From Nocardioides plantarum (lineage in GTDB: Bacteria > Actinomycetota > Actinomycetes > Propionibacteriales > Nocardioidaceae), in the NCBI RefSeq assembly GCF_006346395.1, contig NZ_VDMS01000001.1:1922001-1986000 (forward strand): a stretch of 64,000 nt of DNA, read 5' to 3'. The notes under the pieces are model-generated. The model saw only the letters and a program-made list of their open reading frames with translations. It made no database searches and had not been told where the DNA came from. Position numbers and translations under genes: made by a program. This document shows, one piece after another, positions 16,649 through 25,108 of the stretch (its first letter is position 1; each line of letters starts with the position of its first letter).

Positions 16649-19230
16649 GCGCCCACCACCCGGACGACCACCAGCGCGATGTCGTCCTCGTTCCAGTCCA
16701 CGGCCAACCGCGACAGCACCCGGTCGGCGAGCTCCTCGACGCCGAGCCCGGACGAGTCCGGCTCGGCGACCGCGACGCGCAGCCGCTCGAGACCGTCGTC
16801 GAGCGACTCCCGGCGACGCTCGACGAGGCCGTCGGTGAAGAGCAGCAGGGTGTCGCCCGGACCGAGGTCGACCATCACCTCGCCACGCGGGGGCTGATGA
16901 CCCGCCCGCTGGCTGAGACCGAGCATCACGTGGGCCTCCGGGTCGGTGACGTAGGACGCGGCACCGGCCGGGGTGAGCAGCAGCGGGGGGAGGTGGCCGG
17001 CGTTGGCGACCCGCAGCCGAGCGCGCCCGTCGGACGTCTCGAGCCGCGCGACGACGGCGCTGGCGAGTGTGTCGATGCCGAGGTAGCCCATGGCGTCGTC
17101 GAGCTTGTCGAGCACCTCGGCCGGCCCGGCCCCGGTCGTGACGGCGATACCGCGCAGCAGCCCGCGCAGCTGACCCATGGCGGCGGCCGCGACGGTGTCG
17201 TGACCGACGACGTCACCGATGACCAGGTGCAGGTCGCCGTCGGGGTGGCTGAAGGCGTCGTACCAGTCGCCGCCGACCTGGGCGGCGTCTGCGGCGGGCT
17301 CGTAGCGCACGGCGATCTCGACGCCGGCGTGGTCGGGCGGCAGCGTCAGCAGGCTGCGCTGCAGGCCCTCGGCCAGGTCGCGCTGCCGGTCGTAGAGGTG
17401 GACGTTGTCGAGGGCGAACCCGGCCCGGCTCGCGATCTCGGCCAGCAGGTCGAGCTCGTCGTCGTCCCACGCCGGCCGGTCCGCGCCGCGGAACACGCTC
17501 ATCAGCCCGGCCACCCGCCCCCGCCCCCGCATCGGCAGGATGACCGATGACCACGGCGCCAGGACCCGCACCAGGTCCTGCGCGGCCCCGGGGACCAGGA
17601 CCGCGGCGATCCGCTCCGCAGCCTCCTCGCGTACGACGACCGGGCGGCCCGTGCGCAGCGCGCGGGTGACCAGCGAGTCGTCGGTGAGCGACGGGATCCG
17701 CGCGGCGGCGTAGTCGGCGACCAGGGCGCGCGCCTCGGTGTCGACGTGCCAGGTGCCGAGGTCGCGCAGCCGGGAGCGCCAGCTCGGGTGGTCGCTGGGG
17801 TCGTCGGGCAGCACCCCGTCGACCATGGTGACCAGGCACCAGTCGCCGAGCCCCGGCACGAGCAGCTGGGCGAGCCGGGTCGCGGCCTCCTCCCCCTCGA
17901 GGGTGTCGACGAGGGTCTGGGCGACGTCGGCGAGCAGGGCCGAGCGTCGCGCGGCGGCGTCCAGGGCCTCCCGGGCCCGATGCCGCTCGGTGACCTCGAT
18001 GAAGTAGACCGACAGGCCGTCGGGGGTCGGCCAGCAGCGCAGCTCGTACCACCCGTCGAGCGGCGGCGGGTAGTAGGCCTCGAACGACACCGGCCGGCCG
18101 GTCTCGACGGCCTGGCGGTAGTGGGTCTCGAAGTCCGAGCCCACGGTGTAGGGGAACAGGTCCCACAGCAGGTGCCCGACGATGTCGGTCCCGATCCCGC
18201 CGAGCAGGCGTTGCGCCTCGGGGTTGGCGTAGGTGAACCGCCACTCGTTGTCGAGCTGGTAGAACGCCGTCGGCATCGCATCGAGCATGCGCGCGACCCG
18301 GGCCTCTCCCTCGCGCACCGCCGTCGTGTCGTACGCCGCCCCGACCAGCCGCGCAGCCACGCCGTCGGGTCCGGAGAGCGCGAGACCCCGCGCGGCCACC
18401 CAGCGGATGTCACCGTCGGGGCGGTTGATGCGGTACTCGGCGGCGTACTCGCCACACGTCGCGATCGCCTCGCTCAGCGCCTGGCGCACCCGCTCGCGGT
18501 CGTGAGGATGCACGGCCTCGTTGAAGGCCTCGATGCTGCCGCCGAAGGTGTCACGGTCGAGGCCGAAGAGCTCGAGGAGCCGTTCGTCCCACCGCAGGTG
18601 GTCCGTCGTGAGCTCCCAGTCGAAGGCCCCGACGCCGGCCGCGTCGACGGCGAGCCGCCAGGTGCGGCGGTCGTCCTCGTAGGAGGCGCGCAGCGCGGCC
18701 AGCTCGAGCTCGGCCACGACGGGCTCGCTGAGCTGCTCGAGCAGGGCGACGTCGGCGGGCTCCCACGCGTGCACGTGCGGGTCGAAGACGCACAGGGCGC
18801 CCACGAGGTGTCCGTGCACCCGCAGCGGCACGCCGAGGTAGGACCGGACCGCTCCCGACGTCACCGGGGGCAGGTCACGGACCCGCTCGTCGTCCGCGGC
18901 GTCGGGGATGAGCAGCGGCTCCGCCGCGTCGAGGGTCACCGAGCACAGCGAGTCCGCGATCGCCGAGCGCTTGCCCACCGACTGTGCCGCCTCGCCGAAG
19001 CCGCCCATCACCGTCTGCTCCTCGGCGAGGATCGACACCTGCGCCGAGCCCGCGCCCACCAGCTGGGCCGCGAGCCGCGCCAGGCGGTCGAGCGCAGGGA
19101 GGCCACCGGGGACCGACGCGAGCCGGTGCGCGTGCTCCACCCGGCTGTGAGAGCGCGCGGACGGCAGGCCGAAGGGCCCGACCTGGTCGGCCACACCCGC
19201 CGGACCGCCGTCGTCCAGTCCTGAGGTCAC
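16645..19230 (-). CDS. GAF-PAS-PAS-GAF-PP2C (SpoIIE-type) serine phosphatase
   Basis: An 861-residue signalling phosphatase. An N-terminal GAF domain (LPALDRLARLAAQL... to VVAELELAAL) is followed by two PAS domains (RLAVDAAGVGAFDWELTTDH and FYQLDNEWRFTYANPEAQRL), then a second GAF (LPMRGRGRVAGLMSVFRG). The C-terminal PP2C/SpoIIE phosphatase has VGGDWYDAF, VIGDVVGHD and DTLLLFTDGLVERR. Such proteins dephosphorylate anti-anti-sigma factors in partner-switching pathways, though none is encoded nearby. The GTG at 19230 is chosen because the upstream open frame is shadow of a divergent gene. It appears soluble. Confidence 0.92.
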   Translation of the reverse strand: MTSGLDDGGPAGVADQVGPFGLPSARSHSRVEHAHRLASVPGGLPALDRLARLAAQLVGAGSAQVSILAEEQTVMGGFGEAAQSVGKRSAIADSLCSVTLDAAEPLLIPDAADDERVRDLPPVTSGAVRSYLGVPLRVHGHLVGALCVFDPHVHAWEPADVALLEQLSEPVVAELELAALRASYEDDRRTWRLAVDAAGVGAFDWELTTDHLRWDERLLELFGLDRDTFGGSIEAFNEAVHPHDRERVRQALSEAIATCGEYAAEYRINRPDGDIRWVAARGLALSGPDGVAARLVGAAYDTTAVREGEARVARMLDAMPTAFYQLDNEWRFTYANPEAQRLLGGIGTDIVGHLLWDLFPYTVGSDFETHYRQAVETGRPVSFEAYYPPPLDGWYELRCWPTPDGLSVYFIEVTERHRAREALDAAARRSALLADVAQTLVDTLEGEEAATRLAQLLVPGLGDWCLVTMVDGVLPDDPSDHPSWRSRLRDLGTWHVDTEARALVADYAAARIPSLTDDSLVTRALRTGRPVVVREEAAERIAAVLVPGAAQDLVRVLAPWSSVILPMRGRGRVAGLMSVFRGADRPAWDDDELDLLAEIASRAGFALDNVHLYDRQRDLAEGLQRSLLTLPPDHAGVEIAVRYEPAADAAQVGGDWYDAFSHPDGDLHLVIGDVVGHDTVAAAAMGQLRGLLRGIAVTTGAGPAEVLDKLDDAMGYLGIDTLASAVVARLETSDGRARLRVANAGHLPPLLLTPAGAASYVTDPEAHVMLGLSQRAGHQPPRGEVMVDLGPGDTLLLFTDGLVERRRESLDDGLERLRVAVAEPDSSGLGVEELADRVLSRLAVDWNEDDIALVVVRVVGA

Positions 19231-19297
19231 CCGCCGATGATCCCACCCCCGGTGGGTGGTTGTCCGGCGCTCGGCGCGACGTGTGAGCATTTGGCCC

Positions 19298-20098
19298 GTG
19301 GACAGGACCGTGCGCGCCGAGCTGGGCATCACCTGCTTCGGCACGGCCGAGCTCGAGCTGCAGGTCGCCGTCGCCCGTACGCCGGGGCTCGAGGTCACCG
19401 AGTCGCTCGTCGTCCTGCACCAGGACGGCGTGGTCGAGCCGGTCGAGGTCGACACCGTCCACGACGGGCGCCTGCACCTGGTGACCCTGCCGGCCGGCTA
19501 CACCACCGTCACCTACGAGGCGCACGTGAGCGGCTCGGCGGTGCTGCCCGAGCCGGCCCTGTCCGACCTGTCGCTCTACCGCCGTCCCAGCCGCTACATC
19601 GAGTCCGACACGTTCGGCGGCTTCGCCCACTCCGAGTTCTCCGGCGTCAGCGACGGCGAGCTGCTCGAGGCCGTGTCGTCGTGGGTCGGCACCCGCCTGG
19701 TCTACGTGCCCGGCAGCAGCGGGCCGACCGACGGCGCCACCGAGACCCTGCTCGGCGGCGCCGGGGTCTGCCGCGACTACGCCCACCTCGTGATCGCGAT
19801 GCTCCGTGCCCTGCGGGTGCCGGCCCGGCTGGCCGCCGTCTACGCCCCCGGCTGCGACCCGATGGACTTCCACGCCGTCGTCGAGGCCTTCGTCGCCGGC
19901 GGCTGGTACGTCGTCGACGCCACCGCGCTGGCCCCCCGGTCCTCGCTGGTCCGCATCGCCACCGGTCGTGACGCCGCCGACACCGCCTTCATGACCACGG
20001 TGTCCGGCGGCGCCAACCTCGACTGGTCGAGCGTCACCGCGGTCGCCGACCACGGCCTGCCGTTCGACGACCTCGACCAGCTGGTCGCGATCCGCTAG
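19298..20098 (+). CDS. Transglutaminase-like family protein
   Basis: A 266-residue protein with an N-terminal beta-rich domain and a C-terminal transglutaminase-like cysteine-protease core. Cys is in GGAGVCRDYAHLVIAMLRALRVPARL, His in MDFHAVVEAF and Asp in WYVVDATAL, matching the Cys-His-Asp triad. The GTG at 19298 begins the conserved VRAELGITCFG segment. No signal peptide. Function of this bacterial group is unsettled (proteolysis or amide transfer). It is divergent from the PP2C gene. Confidence 0.88.
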   Translation: MDRTVRAELGITCFGTAELELQVAVARTPGLEVTESLVVLHQDGVVEPVEVDTVHDGRLHLVTLPAGYTTVTYEAHVSGSAVLPEPALSDLSLYRRPSRYIESDTFGGFAHSEFSGVSDGELLEAVSSWVGTRLVYVPGSSGPTDGATETLLGGAGVCRDYAHLVIAMLRALRVPARLAAVYAPGCDPMDFHAVVEAFVAGGWYVVDATALAPRSSLVRIATGRDAADTAFMTTVSGGANLDWSSVTAVADHGLPFDDLDQLVAIR

Positions 20099-20107
20099 CT
20101 CTGGCTG

Positions 20108-21394
20108 CTAGCTCTCGCTGTACGGCGGTCGGCCGGGCCAGACCTTGACGCCGGGCTCGCGCTTGACGACCTTCACGGTGACGGTGCCGACCTCGACCGG
20201 GTTGCCGTCGGCGTCGTCGACGGTGAGCGTGATCGTGGCGATGCCGGGCTTGACGGCCCACCAGGAGGTGTCGTTCTCGGACCGCGACCCGGCGATCTCC
20301 AGGGCGTCGCCGGACACGGTGCCGCCGTAGGTCCGCCGAGGGCGAGCGTCCTCGGGGTACCCGTACGCCGTAGCCGAGGCATAGAGCCGCCCGTCGACCG
20401 GGAGCTCGATCGTCGCTCCGGCCCGGATCTCGGCGTCGTCGAGCCAGATCGACGGACGCTCGGAGTAGAGCTCGGCCTCGACCTCTTCCTCGGGGCCGGA
20501 CGGCTCGCGGGCCACCTCGACCTTCACGGTGTCCCCGGGCGCGAGCACGGTCCCGGGGGCCGGCGAGATCCCGCGCAGGTAGCCGGGCGCGTACCCGGGT
20601 GCGGGCACCTCCACGACGTCGGCGACCAGGCCGGCCGCCTCGAGCGCGGCGACGTACTTCTTTTCCCCCTGGTCCGGGCGCAGCTTCCCCGGGACCCCGA
20701 CGAGGCCGTCGAGGACCTGGACCCGGTCGAAGATCTTCTCGGCGGCCTCGACACTCGTCGTCGACTCCGCGCGGAGCCCGACATCGAGCGAGGGGAAGTC
20801 GAGCGACACCCCGCAGGTCGAGACACCCTCCAGCTCGGAGCACGTCGGCTCGCTGCGGTAGGCGGTCACCCCGTCGACCTCGGTGCGCTCGACACCGTCG
20901 GCGTCCTCGGCCCCCGGGGACGCATCAGCGATCATCAGTCGCTCGATCCCTGCTGACTGGGCCGGTTGAGGGCAGACGAGGTGGACCCCCTCGGTGAAGG
21001 TCTCGTTGAGAACCCCGTCGACGACGATCACGGCGTCCCCCTTCGGGCCGTCGAGGTCGCACCTCGTCGCCTGGGTGGCCCACCCCTCCGGGACCGCGAC
21101 CACCACCGACCCGCGGCCGACCAGGCGCATCCCGCTCGGAGCCGTGGGAACCGTCGGTGCGTCGCCGGACGCGGCCGCGTCGGCCGCGTTCGGGGGGCTG
21201 CCCGGGCCGGAGACGAGCGACGCAGCCACACCCGCGCCCGCGGCGACGACGACGGCAGCCGCAGCCACCACGCCCACCGCCCGCGTACGACGACGGCGCC
21301 GACCTCCGGCGGCGATCGCCGCCAGTGGCGGCGCGCCGACGGGGTTGCGGTGGGCCGCGCGGTCGAGCATCTCGGTCAGTCTGTCGTCGTGCAT
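20108..21394 (-). CDS. Single-span membrane protein with PASTA domain, sigma-factor partner
   Basis: A 428-residue protein with a cytoplasmic N-terminus starting HDDRLTEMLDRAA, an Arg-rich stop, a membrane segment (VGVVAAAAVVVAAGAGVAASL, about residues 40-60) and a long outer part. A PASTA-like module, near residues 235-290, reads AALEAAGLVADVVEVPAPGY followed by SPAPGTVLAPGDTVKVEV. A beta-rich C-terminal domain follows. It overlaps the SigE-family sigma gene by 19 nt, so both are expressed together. PASTA domains often sense cell-wall muropeptides, so a wall-sensing role is plausible but inferred. Confidence 0.82.
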   Translation of the reverse strand: MHDDRLTEMLDRAAHRNPVGAPPLAAIAAGGRRRRRTRAVGVVAAAAVVVAAGAGVAASLVSGPGSPPNAADAAASGDAPTVPTAPSGMRLVGRGSVVVAVPEGWATQATRCDLDGPKGDAVIVVDGVLNETFTEGVHLVCPQPAQSAGIERLMIADASPGAEDADGVERTEVDGVTAYRSEPTCSELEGVSTCGVSLDFPSLDVGLRAESTTSVEAAEKIFDRVQVLDGLVGVPGKLRPDQGEKKYVAALEAAGLVADVVEVPAPGYAPGYLRGISPAPGTVLAPGDTVKVEVAREPSGPEEEVEAELYSERPSIWLDDAEIRAGATIELPVDGRLYASATAYGYPEDARPRRTYGGTVSGDALEIAGSRSENDTSWWAVKPGIATITLTVDDADGNPVEVGTVTVKVVKREPGVKVWPGRPPYSES

Positions 21395-21888
21395 GTGAGG
21401 CCTCTCAGCTCTTGAAGGTTCGGGTCGTGGGTCAGCGCGCCGAGCGCGCGGGAGAGTCGGCTCTTGACCGTGCCGGGGGCGACCCCGAGGGCCTCGGCCA
21501 TCTGACGCTCGTCGAGACCGGCGTAGAACCGGAGGATGACGGCGGCCCGCTGGTCGTCGGTCAGCCGCGCCAGGGCACGGGTGATCGCATCGGCGTCGTC
21601 GACGCCGGTGGTCGGGTCCGGCACGACCTCGTGGTCGGGCAGGGTGCCCGTCGGCCGCTCGCCGGTCCACCGCCGGCGGCGCGACCCGCGGAAGGTGTTG
21701 ACCAGCACCCGGTAGACGTAGGCATCGCGGTTGCCGGCCCGCTCGACGCGGCCCCAGCTGGTCAGGCACTTCTCCAACGTCGTCTGCACGACGTCCTCGG
21801 CCTCGGCGGTCGAGCAGCCGAGGAGCACCGCCGAGCGCACCAGCCTCGGCCAGCGTGCCACGACGAAGTCGTTGAACGCGTCGTCCAT
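21376..21888 (-). CDS. SigE-family ECF RNA polymerase sigma factor
   Basis: A 170-residue sigma factor. Region 2 includes FNDFVVARWPRLVRSAVLL, AEDVVQTTLEKC and YRVLVNTFRGSRRRRW. Region 4 has LTDDQRAAVILRFYAGLDERQMAEALG and the recognition segment APGTVKSRLSRAL. The ATG at 21888 follows a GAGAGG ribosome site; a GTG at 21924 is possible. It is followed by an overlapping membrane protein gene, as in the pair at 12.6-14.2 kb. Confidence 0.92.
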   Translation of the reverse strand: MDDAFNDFVVARWPRLVRSAVLLGCSTAEAEDVVQTTLEKCLTSWGRVERAGNRDAYVYRVLVNTFRGSRRRRWTGERPTGTLPDHEVVPDPTTGVDDADAITRALARLTDDQRAAVILRFYAGLDERQMAEALGVAPGTVKSRLSRALGALTHDPNLQELRGLTCTTTD

Positions 21889-21981
21889 CGCCTGCCTCTC
21901 TCGTGTGTCGTGGTTGGTTCTCACGGCAGAGATGCGCGACGTCCCTCGTTCGGTTCCCGATCGATCGAGAAAATCCCGGCG

Positions 21982-23010
21982 TCAGCCCGCCAGCAGCCCC
22001 GCCACCACGTCGGAGGCGTAGAACGGCGCGAGCTCGGCGCGCAGCAGCCGCTCGAGGTCGCCGGACTCGACCAGCGCCCCGACGACACCGGGGGCTAGCC
22101 GGACCAGGTCGGCGACCAGGTCGGCGCGGTCGAGGTCGAGCTCGGCGAGCAGCTCGCCGGGGGTGTAGCCGCCGAACGCGTCGAAGAAGCCGTCGACCAC
22201 CGCGTGGCCCAGGCCCACGGTGTGGGGGTGGGCGAGGATCGAGACGACGAGGTCGTGGACGGCGTCGACGACGCCCGCGGAGTCGTCATCGGAGTCGTGG
22301 TCGTCGAACCCGCGCACGGGTTCGGCGGCGACCAGGTCCCAGACCTGCAGCACCGCCTCGCGGGTGGTGGGGTCGCGCAGGGTGTCGACGACGATCCGGT
22401 TCATCCGGCGTACGGCGAGGGTGCCGCCCTTGCCCGCGGTGTCGGCGAGCAGCCCGTCGAGCTGCTTGTCGGCCGCGCCGACGACGCCGGCCGCCGCGCG
22501 GGTGCCGAAGGAGAGCAGCGACCCGAGCCCGGGGACCCGGTCGGCGACGGCCTGGTTGGCGGCCAGGGCCTCGCTCACGATGCGGCCCATGAAGCGCGTC
22601 GCCATGGCCCCGACCATCGGGCTGGCGGTGAGCCGCTCGAGGGCCCGCTCGAGCGCGGGCGTCAGGGCCAGGGCCTCGTCGAGCACCCGCTCGACCTGCT
22701 CGCGGGGGACGACGTCGGCGAGCGGGAACGGCTCGACCGGACCGTCCCGGACGACCTCGCGCGCGAGCTGGACGAAGCCGGCGACCGCGGCGCTCGAGGG
22801 CACGTCGGTCAGCGCGCGACCCACGACGTCCTTGACCACCTCGCGGTCGGCCAGGTCGGCGAGCTGGTGGCCGTCGGCGGCGTCGAGGAGTGCGCCGGCC
22901 AGGCGGGTCACGGTCACGGCGAGCTCGTCGCCGGTGAGCCGGTCGAGGTGGAAGGCGACCTGGGCGTCGAGCAGGCGGTCGGCCAGCGAGTCCGCAGGCG
23001 ACTCAGGCAA
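21982..23010 (-). CDS. Conserved hypothetical protein
   Basis: A 342-residue, helix-rich, Ala/Leu/Val-rich protein with no recognised catalytic motif. Stretches such as MVGAMATRFMGRIVSEAL and AVRRMNRIVVDTLRDPTTR suggest repeated amphipathic helices. No signal peptide or clear membrane span. The gene overlaps the upstream epimerase gene by 8 nt, so the two are an operon. I do not recognise a function. Confidence 0.75.
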   Translation of the reverse strand: MPESPADSLADRLLDAQVAFHLDRLTGDELAVTVTRLAGALLDAADGHQLADLADREVVKDVVGRALTDVPSSAAVAGFVQLAREVVRDGPVEPFPLADVVPREQVERVLDEALALTPALERALERLTASPMVGAMATRFMGRIVSEALAANQAVADRVPGLGSLLSFGTRAAAGVVGAADKQLDGLLADTAGKGGTLAVRRMNRIVVDTLRDPTTREAVLQVWDLVAAEPVRGFDDHDSDDDSAGVVDAVHDLVVSILAHPHTVGLGHAVVDGFFDAFGGYTPGELLAELDLDRADLVADLVRLAPGVVGALVESGDLERLLRAELAPFYASDVVAGLLAG

Positions 23011-23920
23011 GGCCGGACTCCAGCTCGGCGAACGCCGCCTCCTGGGTCACCGACGGGGACCAGCCCCAGCGGTGCGCGCGGTCGGCGACGATGCTGCCGG
23101 TCCACGCGGGGCCGTCGTCCCAGACGGGCTCGACGCCGACGGCGCGACAGACGGTCTCGAGGTAGTCGCGGGTGGGAGGGGCGCCCGTCGCGACGTTGAC
23201 CGGCGTGCAGCCCCCGGCCGCGGGGCCCAGGTCGGGGTCGTCGGCCGTCGCGACCCGGCCGATCGCCACGTCGGCGGCGATCGAGGCGAGGTCGGCGACG
23301 TGCACCCAGGCGAAGGACTGGTCGGGCACGGCGTGCCGGGCGGCCTCGTCGTCGCGGGCCGCGCTCGGGCGCAGCGTGTTCCACACCGAGGTCTCCCCCG
23401 CTCCGAGGATGGCCGGTGGGCGCAGCAGCACCCGGGTGATCCCGTCGACCCCGGCGATCGCGGCGTCGGTGTCGCGCTTGGTCACGGCGTAGTCGTTGGC
23501 GTCGTCGCCCACGAGTGGGCTCGCCTCGTCGACGTCGCCCGCGCTCGGGCTGCGGTCGTAGACCGCGGCCGTCGAGACGTGCACCAGCCAGGTGACGCCC
23601 GCGTCGGCCGCGGCACGCGCCAGGGTGGTGGTGTCCACGACGCCGACCTGCTGCTGGGTGGCCCGGTCCGAGCCCATCGGGTGCACCGTCGTCACGACCG
23701 CGTCGGCGCCCGCGACGACCTCGGCCGCGAACCCGGCGTCGCCGAACTCGCCCACCCGCTCCTCGACGTCGCGCAGCACCGGCGCCGTCCCCGCCCGTCG
23801 TACGACGGCGCGCACCGTCGCGCCGCGCTCGACGAGCGCGGCGCAGACCTGGGCGCCGACGAGTCCGTTGGCGCCGGTGACGACGACGAGGGGCGTGCTG
23901 GGGCTGGGAGCAGACGTCAT
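23003..23920 (-). CDS. NAD-dependent epimerase/dehydratase (extended SDR)
   Basis: A 305-residue extended short-chain dehydrogenase. The nucleotide-binding GANGLVGAQV motif is at the N-terminus, VVTTVHP and VHVSTAAVYDRS follow, and the catalytic pair is in YAVTKRDTD (YxxxK). LRPPAILGAGE is the typical substrate-side segment. Co-transcribed with the hypothetical gene downstream. Substrate unknown; many relatives act on nucleotide sugars or sterol-like compounds. Confidence 0.88.
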   Translation of the reverse strand: MTSAPSPSTPLVVVTGANGLVGAQVCAALVERGATVRAVVRRAGTAPVLRDVEERVGEFGDAGFAAEVVAGADAVVTTVHPMGSDRATQQQVGVVDTTTLARAAADAGVTWLVHVSTAAVYDRSPSAGDVDEASPLVGDDANDYAVTKRDTDAAIAGVDGITRVLLRPPAILGAGETSVWNTLRPSAARDDEAARHAVPDQSFAWVHVADLASIAADVAIGRVATADDPDLGPAAGGCTPVNVATGAPPTRDYLETVCRAVGVEPVWDDGPAWTGSIVADRAHRWGWSPSVTQEAAFAELESGLA

Positions 23921-23960
23921 GGCTCCACCGTCTCACCGACCGCGGTGCGCGGGCGCACCC

Positions 23961-24007
23961 GACCGGAGCGATTCCCCTGAACCTGGTTCACGGGAATCGC
24001 TCCGGTC
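23961..24007. repeat. 47-bp palindrome, copy 1
   Basis: Arms GACCGGAGCGATTCCC (23961-23976) and the exact inverse (23992-24007) enclose a second symmetric core TGAACC-T-GGTTCA, with one C/C mismatch. The final codons and stop of the AbiEi/DUF559 gene lie inside it. A second copy is at 25044-25090. Confidence 0.9.
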
Positions 24008-24974
24008 GAACGGCACAGTCCGCCCGGTCGCACGGTGCAGCAGCGTCCCGCCAGCCGCGGGCCGCGAGGACCACGCCCACGACGACCGCGAGCCGGCACG
24101 GGTCGAGGACCTGCTGCCACCCCGCACGGAGGGTGAGGTCGCCGGCGACCGCGGCGGTGAGGTCCCGGTCGAGGTCGGCCCAGCCGTCCTTCGCAGCCGC
24201 GTGGCCCAGCTGACCGTCGAGCTCGACCAGGGCCCCGTGGTCGCGGTAGCGGACGTCGCGGTAGACCACCTTCAGGGGCTCGCCCTCCACGACCCTCGTC
24301 AGCTCACGCACCTGACGCTCCCCGGCCGGGAGTCCGTGCGCGCGCTCGACGTCGCGGAGGTAGCGCAGCTCGAGCGGCGACTGGGCGCCGACCGCCACGT
24401 CCGCGAGCGCCTCGCCGAGCAGACGTCGGCGCGGGAGCCGGCCGAGCCCGTCGAGCGTCGAACGCAGGCGCGCCGGCGTGGTCCTGCCGCAGCGCACGGC
24501 GTCGGCGAGCACGGCCACCGCCGCGTCGTCGCGAGCAGCCCCGGACGCCACCATCAGGACCGTGTGGTCGAGCTTGAGCCGCGGCGGCGACGACCGCATC
24601 GACGCCTTCGCGTCGAGGTCGCGGAGCTGGATCGTCCTGACTCGTGGCGGGTCGGTGACCCGTCGGCCGTGTGCGACGGCCACCTCGACGACACCCCTCG
24701 GGTCGGCACCGTCGTCGTCCAACCCGTGGGCACGAAGGGCCGACCGACCCGCGAGCGCTGCCGGGTGGTGGACGAGCAGCGCGGCCCACTCGCGCTGGCG
24801 CCGGGTCAGGGGACCGGTGTGGTCGACGTACACACCCTCGTGGACGCGGGCCCACTCACGCCGGCGCAGGAGCCGGGCGATGTCGAGGTCCGTACCCTCG
24901 GCGGCCAGCACCTGGCGACGCGAGACGACACCGTCCTGACGGCGGAGGTCCCGCTCGAGCTTGCGCCGGTCCAT
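23988..24974 (-). CDS. AbiEi antitoxin-type / DUF559 endonuclease-fold protein
   Basis: A 328-residue protein. The N-terminus (DGVVSRRQVLAAEGTDLDIARLL to HEGVYV, then LAGRSALRAHGL) matches the AbiEi-type winged-helix domain of type IV antitoxins. The C-terminal part (SPLELRYLRDVERAHGLP, VELDGQLGH, RDLTAAVAGDLTLRAGWQQVLDP) resembles the DUF559/Vsr PD-(D/E)XK nuclease fold. No toxin gene adjoins it. The last residues RPERFP and the stop are encoded by palindrome copy 1; copy 2 lies 70-116 bp upstream of the start. Cellular role unknown; nuclease activity is inferred from fold resemblance. Confidence 0.8.
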   Translation of the reverse strand: MDRRKLERDLRRQDGVVSRRQVLAAEGTDLDIARLLRRREWARVHEGVYVDHTGPLTRRQREWAALLVHHPAALAGRSALRAHGLDDDGADPRGVVEVAVAHGRRVTDPPRVRTIQLRDLDAKASMRSSPPRLKLDHTVLMVASGAARDDAAVAVLADAVRCGRTTPARLRSTLDGLGRLPRRRLLGEALADVAVGAQSPLELRYLRDVERAHGLPAGERQVRELTRVVEGEPLKVVYRDVRYRDHGALVELDGQLGHAAAKDGWADLDRDLTAAVAGDLTLRAGWQQVLDPCRLAVVVGVVLAARGWRDAAAPCDRADCAVRPERFP

Positions 24975-25043
24975 GCCCAGCAGGGTGACCGCCGGGCGTC
25001 GCTCGTTCCAGGGTCGGCCACGGCCCTGTGGACAGGCCCGAAC

Positions 25044-25090
25044 GACCGGAGCGATTCCCCTGAACCTGGTTCAGGGAAATCGCTCCGGTC
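25044..25090. repeat. 47-bp palindrome, copy 2
   Basis: The 23-nt arm beginning GACCGGAGCGATTCCCC (25044-25066) pairs with 25068-25090 at 22 of 23 positions around a single T. The left half matches copy 1 at 23961 base for base. It lies between the AbiEi/DUF559 start and the catalase stop, so it could also end catalase transcription. Confidence 0.9.
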
Positions 25091-25108
25091 AAGCAGGTGC
25101 GGCCGACC

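Noticed and set aside
22220..23980. A 586-codon plus-strand frame opposite the epimerase and hypothetical genes
   Set aside because: Shadow of the epimerase gene, whose SDR motifs are clear on the minus strand.
23961..25090. Reading the paired palindromes as terminal inverted repeats of an insertion sequence
   Set aside because: Each copy is itself symmetric, and no transposase or target-site duplication is visible; treated as a repeat-gene association instead.
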